Assembly: GCA_034435975.1 (NCBI GenBank) | Contig: DAOTWD010000155.1 | Location: 11,627 to 75,626 of the forward strand | Direction: 5' to 3' | DNA: 64,000 nucleotides | From: CAKZQX01 sp034435975 | GTDB lineage: Bacteria; Chloroflexota; Chloroflexia; Chloroflexales; Chloroflexaceae | Shown: positions 17,753-26,605 of the stretch, in pieces | Position numbering within the stretch: the first letter of the stretch is position 1 | Layout: each line of letters starts with the position of its first letter | The notes under the pieces: model-generated | Seen by the model: the letters and a program-made list of their open reading frames with translations, nothing else | Told to the model about the DNA's origin: nothing | Databases searched by the model: none | Program-made: the position numbers and the translations under genes

Positions 17753-20407
17753 ATGAAGCAGCGTCTTTTTCTGGTACTCATCGTGCCACTGATTATCAAT
17801 AGTGCGTGCACGGTACCAGGCCAGCCAGCTCGTGAGCCGACCATCACAATTGAACCGGGTGCGGTAGCCACAGAGCCACAGGCAACGGATGCCCCGCCAG
17901 TTGGTGCGAAAGTCCCTCTGGTAACCCAACCACCGGCGACCGCACTATCAGAGCCGGATCAGCCTATTGGGGCAGTCTCCCCTGTGAATGTTGCCTTCCC
18001 TTCGAGCTTTAAGGGCAGCAGCAGTGACCGCTTTGCCATGTATACGTCGCCTCAGGTGCAAACCACCGCGCAGATCCAGGCACCGGCGATTGCGCCTGAT
18101 CTGAGCAATGTGGCCCTGTCGGTGCTTTTGTCGCCCGCTCAGCGCGAGCGGATTGCCCAGAACGGCTTTGTGGTCAGCCCGGGTGATGCCCGTGAATTTT
18201 ACGAGATCTATGAGCGTGCCCGCTACGATTATGTACCGATTTTTGTTACCTCCGACTCGCTGTTGCACGTCTATCATCTGCTGTTTGACAAGACATTGCG
18301 CGTGGCCGAGACCGAGTTCTTCATTCCGATGCTGACACAGCTCGACTGGGAGATGTTACGCGCCTCAGCCGAGCAGCACGAAGCGCTGGCTGGCACCGCC
18401 TGGGCACCGGCCGCTCGACGCAACGCGGCCTATTTCGCCGTTGCGGTCAAGCTGCTCAACCCGGACTGGCCTGTCCCGGAAGGGTTGCGCGATCTGGTTG
18501 ATCCAGACCTAGCGCGCATTGCGAGCCACGAAGGTATTGGCCCTTCCGCTATCTTCCCCGCCTACGAGCAGGGCGAGGATTGGAGCCAGTATGTGCCCCG
18601 CGGCCACTACACGCAGAGCGCCGCGCTCGAACGCTATTTCCGGGCGATGATGTGGCACGGGCGCATGACCTTCCGCGCCACCGATGTCACCGAGACACGC
18701 CAGGCGGCCTTGCTGACGCTGGCCTTCCAGCAGACCCGCGTTGACGACCAACCGGCGGAGGTTGTCTGGTCGGGCATCTATGAGCCGACCGTGTTCTTTG
18801 TGGGCCGTAGCGATGATCTGACGCCGCAGGAGTATGGCATCGCGCTGGAGCAGGCATATGGATCGGTCAGCAGTGTGCAGGATCTGCTCAATGCGGAGCG
18901 CTTTGAACGCTTCCAGGCAGCAATCAAGGAACTGCGCCCGCCGGAGATTTTGGGCATGGTCGTCAGCCAGAAGACGCCGGACGTTGAGGCGGCCACGCAG
19001 GGCCTGCGCTTTATGGGCCAGCGCTTTGTGCCAGACGCCTTCGTTTTTCGGCAGTTAATTGCCCGCAACGTGCCGGAGCGTACGCTGCCGAAGTCACTCG
19101 ACTTCTTCGCCGCACTCGGCTCGGAGCGCGCCTTGCAGCATCTGGAGGCCAGCGGCGACACGCAAATGACCAACTATCAGCGCAACATGAACACACTGCG
19201 CACCATCTTTGCCAGCTATGACGAGGAGGTCTGGACACAAAACCTGTACTGGGCCTGGATACACAGCCTGCGTCCGCTGCTCGATCCGGTTGATGCCGGG
19301 TATCCTGAGTTTATGCGCTCGGCGGCCTGGCAGGATAAGCAGTTGCAGACGGCGCTTGGTTCGTGGACAGAGCTAAAGCGCGACACGATCCTGTATGCCA
19401 AGCAGGTCTATGCCGAAGGTTCAGCAGGTGGTGGCCCACCGCCGCCAGTACCGCCAAAAGGTTATGTCGAGCCGGTGCCGCAACTCTATGCCCGTATCGC
19501 GGCCCTATCGCAGATGACGATTGATGGGCTGGACAGTCGTGGGTTGCTCAACGAGCAGGATCGCTTTGCCCTGGAACGGATGGTTGACATTGCCCAACGC
19601 CTCCAGACCATGGCCGAGAAGCAACTGCGCAACGAGGCCCTCAGCGAGGAAGAGTACGAGTTTATTCGCGGCTATGGGCGTCAATTAGAAAGCCTGACCT
19701 TTGATGCCGCCGATGATGAGGGTGGTACGGTAGACGAGGCCGCAATTGTGGCCGATATTGCGACCGATCCGGCCGGGGCGGTATTGCAGGTCGGGACGGG
19801 CCGCATCTTTGAGATCTATGTCGTGGCTCCAGTTGAGGGGCAACTGGTGTTGACCAAAGGCGGCGTTTATGCGCACTACGAATTTGTCCAACCGCTCAGT
19901 GAGCGCCTGACGGATGAAGCCTGGCGCGAGCGACTGGCTGTTGGCAACCTGCCGCCGCTGGCGGAGTGGACGAGTAGTTTTATCGTGGAACAGCGGGTCG
20001 AGCAACCGCTGGCCGAGACGATCACCGAGTTCAACAACGAACTGGCTGATGCGTTGTGGTTTACTGAAGCCAGTTATGTTGAGCACTTTCTCGCCGGCGA
20101 AGAACTGGCGGTTACACGGGCCTACATCGACCGGCTCAAGGCAGAAAATCAGTTTGTGGGTGCCCAGCGGTTGAGCCTGGCGTTTCTCTCGTTTGACTTC
20201 CAGGATGAACACAGCGCGACCGTGACCACCCGCGAACGCTGGACGGACAAACTGTATCGTGGCACACCCTATGGTCTGAATGAGCCGGTGGTGATTGGTA
20301 CACGCCCACCTTATGAAACGACTGTCACCTACACGATGCGGTGGATGGATAATGCCTGGAAGATTATCAATATTGAGTTGCAACCCGGTTTTCCAGACTG
20401 GCAGTAG
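17753..20407 (+). CDS. DUF3160 lipoprotein
   Basis: 884 residues. Lipoprotein signal peptide with lipobox INSAC (Cys about residue 19), so it should be exported and lipid-anchored. After a Thr/Pro linker the DUF3160 region spans most of the protein: LSPAQRERIAQNGFVVSPG, IYERARYDYVPIFVTSDSLL and HVYHLLFDKTLR are family hallmarks. A C-terminal part (about 640-880) has VGTGRIFEIYVVAPVEG and ends in a beta-rich YTMRWMDNAWKIINIELQPG. DUF3160 has no assigned activity. The gene sits directly upstream of the CapA-like lipoprotein (4 bp gap), suggesting an operon for surface assembly. Confidence 0.88.
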   Translation: MKQRLFLVLIVPLIINSACTVPGQPAREPTITIEPGAVATEPQATDAPPVGAKVPLVTQPPATALSEPDQPIGAVSPVNVAFPSSFKGSSSDRFAMYTSPQVQTTAQIQAPAIAPDLSNVALSVLLSPAQRERIAQNGFVVSPGDAREFYEIYERARYDYVPIFVTSDSLLHVYHLLFDKTLRVAETEFFIPMLTQLDWEMLRASAEQHEALAGTAWAPAARRNAAYFAVAVKLLNPDWPVPEGLRDLVDPDLARIASHEGIGPSAIFPAYEQGEDWSQYVPRGHYTQSAALERYFRAMMWHGRMTFRATDVTETRQAALLTLAFQQTRVDDQPAEVVWSGIYEPTVFFVGRSDDLTPQEYGIALEQAYGSVSSVQDLLNAERFERFQAAIKELRPPEILGMVVSQKTPDVEAATQGLRFMGQRFVPDAFVFRQLIARNVPERTLPKSLDFFAALGSERALQHLEASGDTQMTNYQRNMNTLRTIFASYDEEVWTQNLYWAWIHSLRPLLDPVDAGYPEFMRSAAWQDKQLQTALGSWTELKRDTILYAKQVYAEGSAGGGPPPPVPPKGYVEPVPQLYARIAALSQMTIDGLDSRGLLNEQDRFALERMVDIAQRLQTMAEKQLRNEALSEEEYEFIRGYGRQLESLTFDAADDEGGTVDEAAIVADIATDPAGAVLQVGTGRIFEIYVVAPVEGQLVLTKGGVYAHYEFVQPLSERLTDEAWRERLAVGNLPPLAEWTSSFIVEQRVEQPLAETITEFNNELADALWFTEASYVEHFLAGEELAVTRAYIDRLKAENQFVGAQRLSLAFLSFDFQDEHSATVTTRERWTDKLYRGTPYGLNEPVVIGTRPPYETTVTYTMRWMDNAWKIINIELQPGFPDWQ

Positions 20408-20411
20408 CAGG

Positions 20412-22394
20412 TTGAACACCCCATTCCCAGGCCTGCACCCTGGTAGGTATCGTGGAGGGACACGGTGTGCCGTGCCCCTCCTGCTGCTGCTCTTCCTCGT
20501 CGGATGCATCCACTTCTCAGACGGCACCACGTCCAATCAGCCAGTAGCGGTGGATCGCACGCAGTGGTATGTCCTCTACACCCGCTCGCAGTGGGACGGT
20601 ACGGCAATGGTCGACGTGCGGGCGGTGGGCGATATTATGCCAGGGCGCTTTGTGGCCGAAGTCGCCGCTGAACGGGGATTTGACTATCTCTTTGCGGCGG
20701 TAGCGCCGTTGCTGGCGGGCGATCTGCTGATTGGTAATCTGGAAAGTCCGCTGACCGAGCGCCGCGAGCCATTGCGCCCTGGCCCCTATCGGATGCTCTC
20801 ACCGCCAGACGCTGGCCTCGCGCTGCGTCGTGCGGGATTTCATGTGCTGGCGCTGGCGAATAATCACGCACTCGATGGAGGTACGCCTGGTCTGCAAGAC
20901 ACGGTTGCCACGCTGGTGGCGAACGACATCGTGCCGCTGGGCGTTGGGGCCGACCAGGCCGCAGCCTATGCACCGGTCATTACCGACACGGGCGGCCTGC
21001 GCCTGGCGCTGCTGGCCTTCAATGACATTGCCGACCCGCACGATTGCGACGGCCAGGTGCAGAGGGTGGCCCGCGATTTTGCCTGTGACACGGATGGGTG
21101 GGGCCGCGCCTGGCTCGACGGTGCCGCACTGACGGCAGTGCAGGAGGCCGGTGCTCAGGCCGATCTGGTACTGGTGCAGGTGCATTGGGGCCACGAATAT
21201 CTACCGCAGCCGACGCCGCGCCAGCGACGCTGGGCGCACGACCTGATGCGGGCCGGTGCTGACCTGATTATCGGTACTCATCCGCACGTGTTGCAGCCAA
21301 TGACCGTGCTGGAACTCCCCTCTCTCCCCGTCAGCGGGGAGAGGCCGGGAGAGAGTGCGGGGGAACCAGGGCGGCCCGGTGTGGTGGCCTATTCGCTCGG
21401 CAACTTTGTCTTTGACCAGGATTTCAGCGCCGAGACCAGTACGGGTACGGTACTGCGGGTACTGCTCGATGCCGAGGGCGTGGCGCTGGTGGCGGCTGCA
21501 CCGGTTGAAATTGTGGCCGGACAGCCACGTCCGCTGGCGCTGGATAGCGAGCGGGCGCAGCAGGCGCTACGGGCGCTGGGCGCGGACATCGCGGGTACGG
21601 GCGCTCGGCCACGCACCCCAACACCCCGCCGTCCCAGCGAGTACGGGCGCACGGCTGTGCGCCCCAACCCACCCACCGTCACGGGTGAGGACAGCCACAA
21701 CACCACACGCTGGCAAGCCTGGCGCTGGGATGGCGAATTGGCGCATCCCGTTGCTATACCACCGGACTTTGCTGTTCCAGAGCGACCAACCACACAACAG
21801 TTGCACGCCGACCTGCGCGGCGATGGGCAGCCGCTGCTGGTCACACGCGATCACGCCGGACTGGTTACGGTGCATGACGGTCACACCGAGGCGGCCCCCG
21901 TGGTCTGGCAGAACGAGGCCGATGACTGGTATGTCCAGCACATGGTCAGCGGCGACCCGAACCGCGATGGGCGGGTCGAGGTGCTGCTGCTGCTCTGGAA
22001 GCCAGATGCCGACGGTGTGCTACGTTCACACCCGTTTCTCGTGGGCTGGCGCGGCGGGCGCTACCGCGTCATCTGGGGCGGTTCGGCCACACCACTGCCC
22101 ATGCAAGATCTGGCGGTGGGCGATGTGAACGGCGATGGCTGGGCGGAACTGGTGGTGCTGGAGGGCGGCCACGTTCCCGGCGATCGGGCCGAGACGGTAT
22201 CGGTCTGGCGCTGGCATGGCTGGGGCTTTCAGCTTGAGTGGCGCTGTCTTTTGCGGGCCAGAGGCCCGCGCTCCGGCCCGCGCTCCGGCCCGCGCTCCGG
22301 ATCCGCTTCCAGGGACACACTGGCGCTGCACGACATCACCGGGGATGGGGCGCTGGAGATTCTGGTGGGGACGACCTGTATCGCCCGCAGGTGA
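20412..22394 (+). CDS. CapA-like metallophosphatase lipoprotein with VCBS/FG-GAP repeats
   Basis: About 660 residues from a TTG at 20412, 4 bp after the DUF3160 stop; the start is uncertain and other non-ATG starts up to 20499 are possible. The signal peptide ends in lipobox LFLVGC. The PGA_cap domain (poly-gamma-glutamate CapA family) shows VGDIMPGR, GNLESPLT, LANNHALDGGTPGL, QVHWGHEYLP, IGTHPHVLQP and YSLGNFVFDQ, the usual metal-binding set. The C-terminal third has Ca-binding-like loops DPNRDGRVEV, DVNGDGWAEL and DITGDGALEI of FG-GAP/VCBS type. Three in-frame low-complexity insertions correspond to DNA repeats (21315-21359, 21594-21670, 22263-22299). Confidence 0.85.
   Translation: MNTPFPGLHPGRYRGGTRCAVPLLLLLFLVGCIHFSDGTTSNQPVAVDRTQWYVLYTRSQWDGTAMVDVRAVGDIMPGRFVAEVAAERGFDYLFAAVAPLLAGDLLIGNLESPLTERREPLRPGPYRMLSPPDAGLALRRAGFHVLALANNHALDGGTPGLQDTVATLVANDIVPLGVGADQAAAYAPVITDTGGLRLALLAFNDIADPHDCDGQVQRVARDFACDTDGWGRAWLDGAALTAVQEAGAQADLVLVQVHWGHEYLPQPTPRQRRWAHDLMRAGADLIIGTHPHVLQPMTVLELPSLPVSGERPGESAGEPGRPGVVAYSLGNFVFDQDFSAETSTGTVLRVLLDAEGVALVAAAPVEIVAGQPRPLALDSERAQQALRALGADIAGTGARPRTPTPRRPSEYGRTAVRPNPPTVTGEDSHNTTRWQAWRWDGELAHPVAIPPDFAVPERPTTQQLHADLRGDGQPLLVTRDHAGLVTVHDGHTEAAPVVWQNEADDWYVQHMVSGDPNRDGRVEVLLLLWKPDADGVLRSHPFLVGWRGGRYRVIWGGSATPLPMQDLAVGDVNGDGWAELVVLEGGHVPGDRAETVSVWRWHGWGFQLEWRCLLRARGPRSGPRSGPRSGSASRDTLALHDITGDGALEILVGTTCIARR
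21315..21359 (+). repeat. Palindromic repeat inserted in frame in capA-like gene
   Basis: CTCTCCCCG (21322-21330), loop TCAG, CGGGGAGAG (21335-21343), then a GGCCGGGAGAGAG tail. This is the form of a common intergenic palindrome of many bacteria. It encodes a loop SLPVSGERPGESAGEPG between the HPHVLQP and YSLGNFVFDQ motifs. Confidence 0.7.
21594..21670 (+). repeat. Second in-frame palindrome-bearing insertion
   Basis: Encodes an Arg/Pro/Thr-rich segment (GARPRTPTPRRPSEYGRTAV). Contains GGGCGCAC/GTGCGCCC with loop GGCT at 21645-21664, matching the core of the hairpin at 86-113. Confidence 0.6.
22263..22299 (+). repeat. 12-bp tandem repeat, three units, in frame
   Basis: GCCCGCGCTCCG repeated three times, encoding Gly-Pro-Arg-Ser repeats between two VCBS-like loops. 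The unit length keeps the frame. Confidence 0.75.
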
Positions 22395-22830
22395 CGCAGA
22401 CTTTTCAGGCCATCGAATTGCAGTGCGGTATTCGGGCTTCCGGCGTGCTTGCCGCATTCCTGTTGCATGATGCGAGCGTGCAAATATCAGCAACAGCTTA
22501 CGGGCATACGAAGTAAAGCTTCTGCTGTCATAAGCTGTGTATGAACGGTCATACCTTCTCCCCGCATGCTGCTGATTCAGTACGCAAATGACAGCATCCA
22601 GTGCTGCTTGTCTACAAACGGAAAGGGGACATGCGTACGCCCGAACGAGTACGCGAGAGCCGCACTGCGAGGAGGGATAGCATCGATTGGATGAGACTTC
22701 CCGCCGAACACAGCATAGAACCAATGCCCGGTACGCCAGATTGTGCAGAACCCCCGAATCGTTCATGTTCCTTATGGCCTGCCCTGACCGGGAGTGTCCC
22801 AACGCATAGTATGAAACCCGTTCCAACCAT
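22395..22830. other. Intergenic between convergent genes, nothing recognised
   Basis: About 435 bp between the convergent capA-like and cutA genes. No credible ORF, RNA gene or strong hairpin seen. Confidence 0.5.
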
Positions 22831-23166
22831 TTACCTTTTGACCGATTCGCCGATCCAGTTGAGATACGCACCCAGGCCACGTTGAATGGGTAGCTGAACG
22901 ATTTCGGGCACCTCATAGCTGTGCGACTGGTGCAGAAATGTTTCAACGGCAGTATACAAATGTGCGGACGTTTTAATCAGCAGGAGCAACTCCGGTTCGT
23001 GCTGGATGCTGCCTTGCCAGGTGTAGTAACTGGTAACGTTCGTAATCTGCACGCAGGCGGCCAGTTTGTTTTCCACCAGACCAGACGCCAGCCGGTCGGC
23101 TTCATCCTGGCTGCTAGCTGTAGTGAGGATAACGCAATAGGCCGCTGCTTCAGGTGATTCGCTCAT
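22831..23166 (-). CDS. cutA: CutA1 divalent-ion tolerance protein
   Basis: 111 residues, AGGAGGGG just before the ATG. Family signatures: TTASSQDEADRLASGLVENK, LAACVQI, YYTWQGSIQHEPELLLLIKT and HSYEVPEIV. CutA forms stable ferredoxin-like trimers and has been linked to copper tolerance in E. coli, but its role is generally unclear. Length is typical. Single gene, convergent with the capA-like gene and divergent from the M14-like peptidase. Confidence 0.95.
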   Translation of the reverse strand: MSESPEAAAYCVILTTASSQDEADRLASGLVENKLAACVQITNVTSYYTWQGSIQHEPELLLLIKTSAHLYTAVETFLHQSHSYEVPEIVQLPIQRGLGAYLNWIGESVKR

Positions 23167-23385
23167 TCGCCCCTCCTATGAGACACGGTGTATGCCCCGG
23201 TGTTTGTTTGATAGAGTATGATCTATGATACCGCACTTTTATGTAGCCGCATAGCACCCACACTCTATGCGCCTCTTGCTCCGGTCGTTTGTGGTAGAAT
23301 GACCTTGAATCAGGCGCTTAAACGCTTTGCGCTTGATCAAGAAAGCCTAGCAACCTTTGCTGATGTGAGTAAACCCAGGATACGC

Positions 23386-24801
23386 ATGATATATAATCAA
23401 CCAACCCGGCAACCATCCACGACCGGTCGCCAACCATATCACCGACCGCCTTCGTTCATCGGCTTGATCGTACTCGTCCTGGCATTGCCATTGACGGCAC
23501 TGCTCGGTACATTGGATCTGCCGACAACGCAGAGTGTGCAGGCGACAGCGGTGATACGTGAATTTACGCTCGGCCTGTCTGGGCAGGGACGGCCGATCGA
23601 GGTGGTGCAGGTGGGCAACGGTGAACGCAAGCTGGTGGTGGTGGGCAACACCCACGGTGGCCCGGAAGCGAATACCTATTATCTCACATGGGAACTGATT
23701 GACCACTTCCGTGCCAACCCGGATGAGGTGCCGCCTGAGGTGCGCCTCTACTTCATTCCCTCGTTGAATCCCGACGGCCTGGCGCTAGGGTCGCGCTTTG
23801 ATGCAGCGGGCATTGATCTGAACCGTAATATGAATACCACCTTTGATGGTTGTCCTGAAACTGACTGGCGCACCACCGTGTATGGCGCATACGGTATTAT
23901 CTCCGATACAGGCGGCCCGTTTGCCGACTCGCAGGTGGAGACACGGCTGATCCGTAGTTTTCTGCTGGATGCGTCTGGGGCGATCTTTTTGCACAGCAAC
24001 GCTGGTCTGGTCTTCCCGGCATATTGCGAACATGAGCCGTCAATCGCCATGGCGCAAGTCTATGCCCAGGCAGCCGGCTACCTGTATAACCGCTACTGGC
24101 CGAACTATATGATTACGGGTGGTATGCACGACTGGGCGGCTAGCCTGGGAATTGCGTCCATAACACCGGAGTTGATTACGGCAACGGAGACCGAGTTTAC
24201 CAATAATCTGGCCGGGTTGCGGGCAGTGCTGGCACAGCCTGAGGAGCTTTTACCCCTGCCTGCTGATCAGGTCGAAGGTGATGTGCTGATACCGGCGCGT
24301 ATCTGGCGCTACTGGCGCTCGCATGGCGGTGAGTCGGTGTTTGGCCTGCCGCTTGAACCGGCCCAGGCTACGCCGGGCGGTCTGACGCAGACCTTTACCC
24401 ATGCCCGCTTGCAGCTTGACGAATCACTGGCTGATACGCCATTTCTGGTGCAGCCGGCACTGCTCGGCAGCGAGCAGGCACAGCTTCACGGCACAGATCT
24501 CCCCGGCGCGCTGCCCTGTGTTGATGCCCCTGGTCTCTGTCCACTCTCAACGACCATTCTGTTCGGCGCATTCCTGGACTACTGGCAGCGTAACGGAGGC
24601 ATCCATGTCTTTGGGGCGCCGCTTTCCACGGAATTTACTGCGCTGACAGCCGATGGGCACTATCGTACGGTACAATACTTTGAACGCGCTATTTTCGCCT
24701 ACTACCCAGAAGATGGCAGCGTGCGACCGGAGCCACTGGGTTGGCAACAGATGCTGACCGAGGGCATCCAGTCCAGGTGGGTCGCGCCGCAGATCCGCTA
24801 G
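23386..24801 (+). CDS. Membrane-anchored M14 carboxypeptidase-like protein
   Basis: 471 residues from the ATG at 23386 (AGGA five bases upstream); an upstream ATG at 23299 would lengthen it but places the TM helix oddly. One N-terminal TM helix/signal anchor (FIGLIVLVLALPLTALLG) is followed by an M14 metallopeptidase domain: zinc ligands in GNTHGGPEAN, substrate-site DLNRN, third ligand likely in LHSNA, catalytic Glu region TPELITATETEF. The C-terminal ~170 residues have two LGFP/WxxxGGxxVFGxPL-like repeats (YWRSHGGESVFGLPL and YWQRNGGIHVFGAPL), a cell-wall or surface-binding theme. Likely an extracytoplasmic peptidase acting on peptides or peptidoglycan; substrate unknown. Confidence 0.82.
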   Translation: MIYNQPTRQPSTTGRQPYHRPPSFIGLIVLVLALPLTALLGTLDLPTTQSVQATAVIREFTLGLSGQGRPIEVVQVGNGERKLVVVGNTHGGPEANTYYLTWELIDHFRANPDEVPPEVRLYFIPSLNPDGLALGSRFDAAGIDLNRNMNTTFDGCPETDWRTTVYGAYGIISDTGGPFADSQVETRLIRSFLLDASGAIFLHSNAGLVFPAYCEHEPSIAMAQVYAQAAGYLYNRYWPNYMITGGMHDWAASLGIASITPELITATETEFTNNLAGLRAVLAQPEELLPLPADQVEGDVLIPARIWRYWRSHGGESVFGLPLEPAQATPGGLTQTFTHARLQLDESLADTPFLVQPALLGSEQAQLHGTDLPGALPCVDAPGLCPLSTTILFGAFLDYWQRNGGIHVFGAPLSTEFTALTADGHYRTVQYFERAIFAYYPEDGSVRPEPLGWQQMLTEGIQSRWVAPQIR

Positions 24802-24965
24802 TCCTCAGTCCCACTGAATATGATATGCGGAGAGGGTAGGAATAATAACGTTCGTCGTTCCCAAGGCGTCAGAAACGCCAAACGTCGTGACAACGTATCC
24901 GGTACTATCATCGTCGTCAACCACCAGGCCCGATGGGCGACATTCTCCCATTGTGTGCGTTCCGT

Positions 24966-25790
24966 TCAGGCGTTTTGCGCTTCCTCTGGTACCAGGATGC
25001 TCTGTCCCAGGCAGTGGTTCAGTGGGCCATGCCCATGACCGATATGGAGTGCATCTGCCAGACGCAGTGCAGCCGTCAGATAGGCTTTCGCCTGTTGCAC
25101 GGCCGCTTTCAGCGTATGCTCCTGTACCAGTGCAACCGCGATGGCCGAGGCAAGCGTACAGCCGGTTCCATGCGTGTTCCGTGTTGCCAGGCGTGGCGCA
25201 CTGATCTCCGACCATGTGCATCCATCATAGAAGACATCAATTGCCGCTTCGGTCGAGGGCAGATGTCCGCCTTTGACCAGAACCGAGCGTGCGCCCAATT
25301 GATGGATCACTGCTGCTGCCTGACGGGCATCATCCACGGTGCGGATTTCTATACCCGTCAATACCTGGGCTTCATACCGATTTGGCGTGACGATAGAGGC
25401 CAGGGGCAGCAGCCGGGCGATCAGGGTATCACGGGCGTTCGGATCAAGCAGCGGATCGCCGCCTTTGGCAACCATCACGGGATCGACAACCAGACGTTGT
25501 ATCCCATAATAGCGCGCACGTTCGGCAACCACGCTGATGATCTCGGCATTGGCCAGCATGCCTGTCTTCCAGGCATCGGCTCCAATGTCACTCATCACCG
25601 AGTCGATCTGCTGGGCAACAAAGGCGGGCGACACGTTAAAAATGCCCTGCACACCCAGCGTATTCTGTGCAGTCAGGGCCGTGATTGCGCTCATGCCATA
25701 GATGCCGTGTGCGGCAAATACTTTCAGGTCAGCTTGAATGCCCGCTCCACCTCCAGAGTCAGAACCGGCAATCGTGAGTATTTTGTGCAT
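24966..25790 (-). CDS. thiD: Hydroxymethylpyrimidine (phosphate) kinase
   Basis: 274 residues, AAGGAG before the ATG. Ribokinase-fold HMP-P kinase: TIAGSDSGGGAGIQADLK at the N-terminus, MLANAEII, VVDPVMVAKGGDPLL, and the anion-hole NTHGTGCTLASAIA. It phosphorylates HMP and HMP-P to HMP-PP for thiamine phosphate synthesis. It is the last gene of the minus-strand thi operon, 134 bp after ecfT, so it is probably also under the TPP riboswitch. Confidence 0.95.
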   Translation of the reverse strand: MHKILTIAGSDSGGGAGIQADLKVFAAHGIYGMSAITALTAQNTLGVQGIFNVSPAFVAQQIDSVMSDIGADAWKTGMLANAEIISVVAERARYYGIQRLVVDPVMVAKGGDPLLDPNARDTLIARLLPLASIVTPNRYEAQVLTGIEIRTVDDARQAAAVIHQLGARSVLVKGGHLPSTEAAIDVFYDGCTWSEISAPRLATRNTHGTGCTLASAIAVALVQEHTLKAAVQQAKAYLTAALRLADALHIGHGHGPLNHCLGQSILVPEEAQNA

Positions 25791-25924
25791 AACAGCTCCT
25801 TCCTTTATACGGGTTACACGGTGTCTTGAATTCCATGCTTTTTTTGCCTGCGGCAGTGTGGAACGCCGGGTTCAATTGACGATTGACGATTGGTATCAGA
25901 AATCTTAGAGGATTGCCCTATCAT

Positions 25925-26605
25925 TCAGGTAAACACCACCAGGCCAACACATATGACGCCGGCAAGAGCCAGCGTCAACCAGTCACGGCGACGCAGGCAA
26001 TAATCGCGCCAGAACGTGCGTCCGGCTCGCCCAAAGCCCCGCGCTTCCATCGCCTCGGCCAGATCATCGGCCAGTTGGAAAGACTGGATCAAAAGTGGGG
26101 CCAGCAATGCTGGATAGTATCGTAAGGCCGCAAAGCCCGGTTCGAGTGGAATGCCTCGTGCCCGCTGGGCGTCAATGATATGTTGTGCTTTGCGGCTCAG
26201 GACAGGCACAAACTGGAGCGCAGCGCTGACAACGAAGGCACATGCGTAGGGCAGACCTGCTTTCACCAGTACGTTGCCCAGATCCTCTGGTGCAGTTGTT
26301 TGAAAGAAGACAAAGAAGACCGATGCGAGTGCCAGCAGGCGCAGCCCGGCCATGATTGCCGTCATATGATCGGTAGACCACCAGACCAGCGCAAACCAGA
26401 AGGCCGTCATTGGGAATACCAGCCGCAACCAGCGCCCATAGTCGTGTCCTGCGCGAATATGCACAATGATCAGGCCCAGCAGTCCCAGGGTGATTGTTGA
26501 CCCATACCATCGAGTTGACAGAATAACCAGGACAGCACTGAGCAGAGTCAGGATTAATTTTGTGCGCGGATCGAGTTCAAAGAGAAACATATCTGGGCCT
26601 ATCAT
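25925..26605 (-). CDS. ECF transporter T component
   Basis: 226 residues with four to five TM helices. The two cytoplasmic signatures that couple T to the ATPases are present: AQRARG and AMEARGFG. It resembles YkoC/CbiQ. The start ATG overlaps the stop of the double ATPase by 4 bp (ATGA). With ThiW and the fused ATPase it forms a complete dedicated ECF importer. Confidence 0.9.
   Translation of the reverse strand: MIGPDMFLFELDPRTKLILTLLSAVLVILSTRWYGSTITLGLLGLIIVHIRAGHDYGRWLRLVFPMTAFWFALVWWSTDHMTAIMAGLRLLALASVFFVFFQTTAPEDLGNVLVKAGLPYACAFVVSAALQFVPVLSRKAQHIIDAQRARGIPLEPGFAALRYYPALLAPLLIQSFQLADDLAEAMEARGFGRAGRTFWRDYCLRRRDWLTLALAGVICVGLVVFT

Noticed and set aside
22395..22830. Search for tRNA or small RNA in long gaps (22.4, 47.2, 62.9 kb)
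   Set aside because: No T-loop or acceptor-stem pattern recognised by eye; a covariance search would be needed to be certain.
24933..25829. Plus-strand 298-codon frame opposite thiD
   Set aside because: Antisense shadow of thiD, which has full family motifs and a ribosome site.
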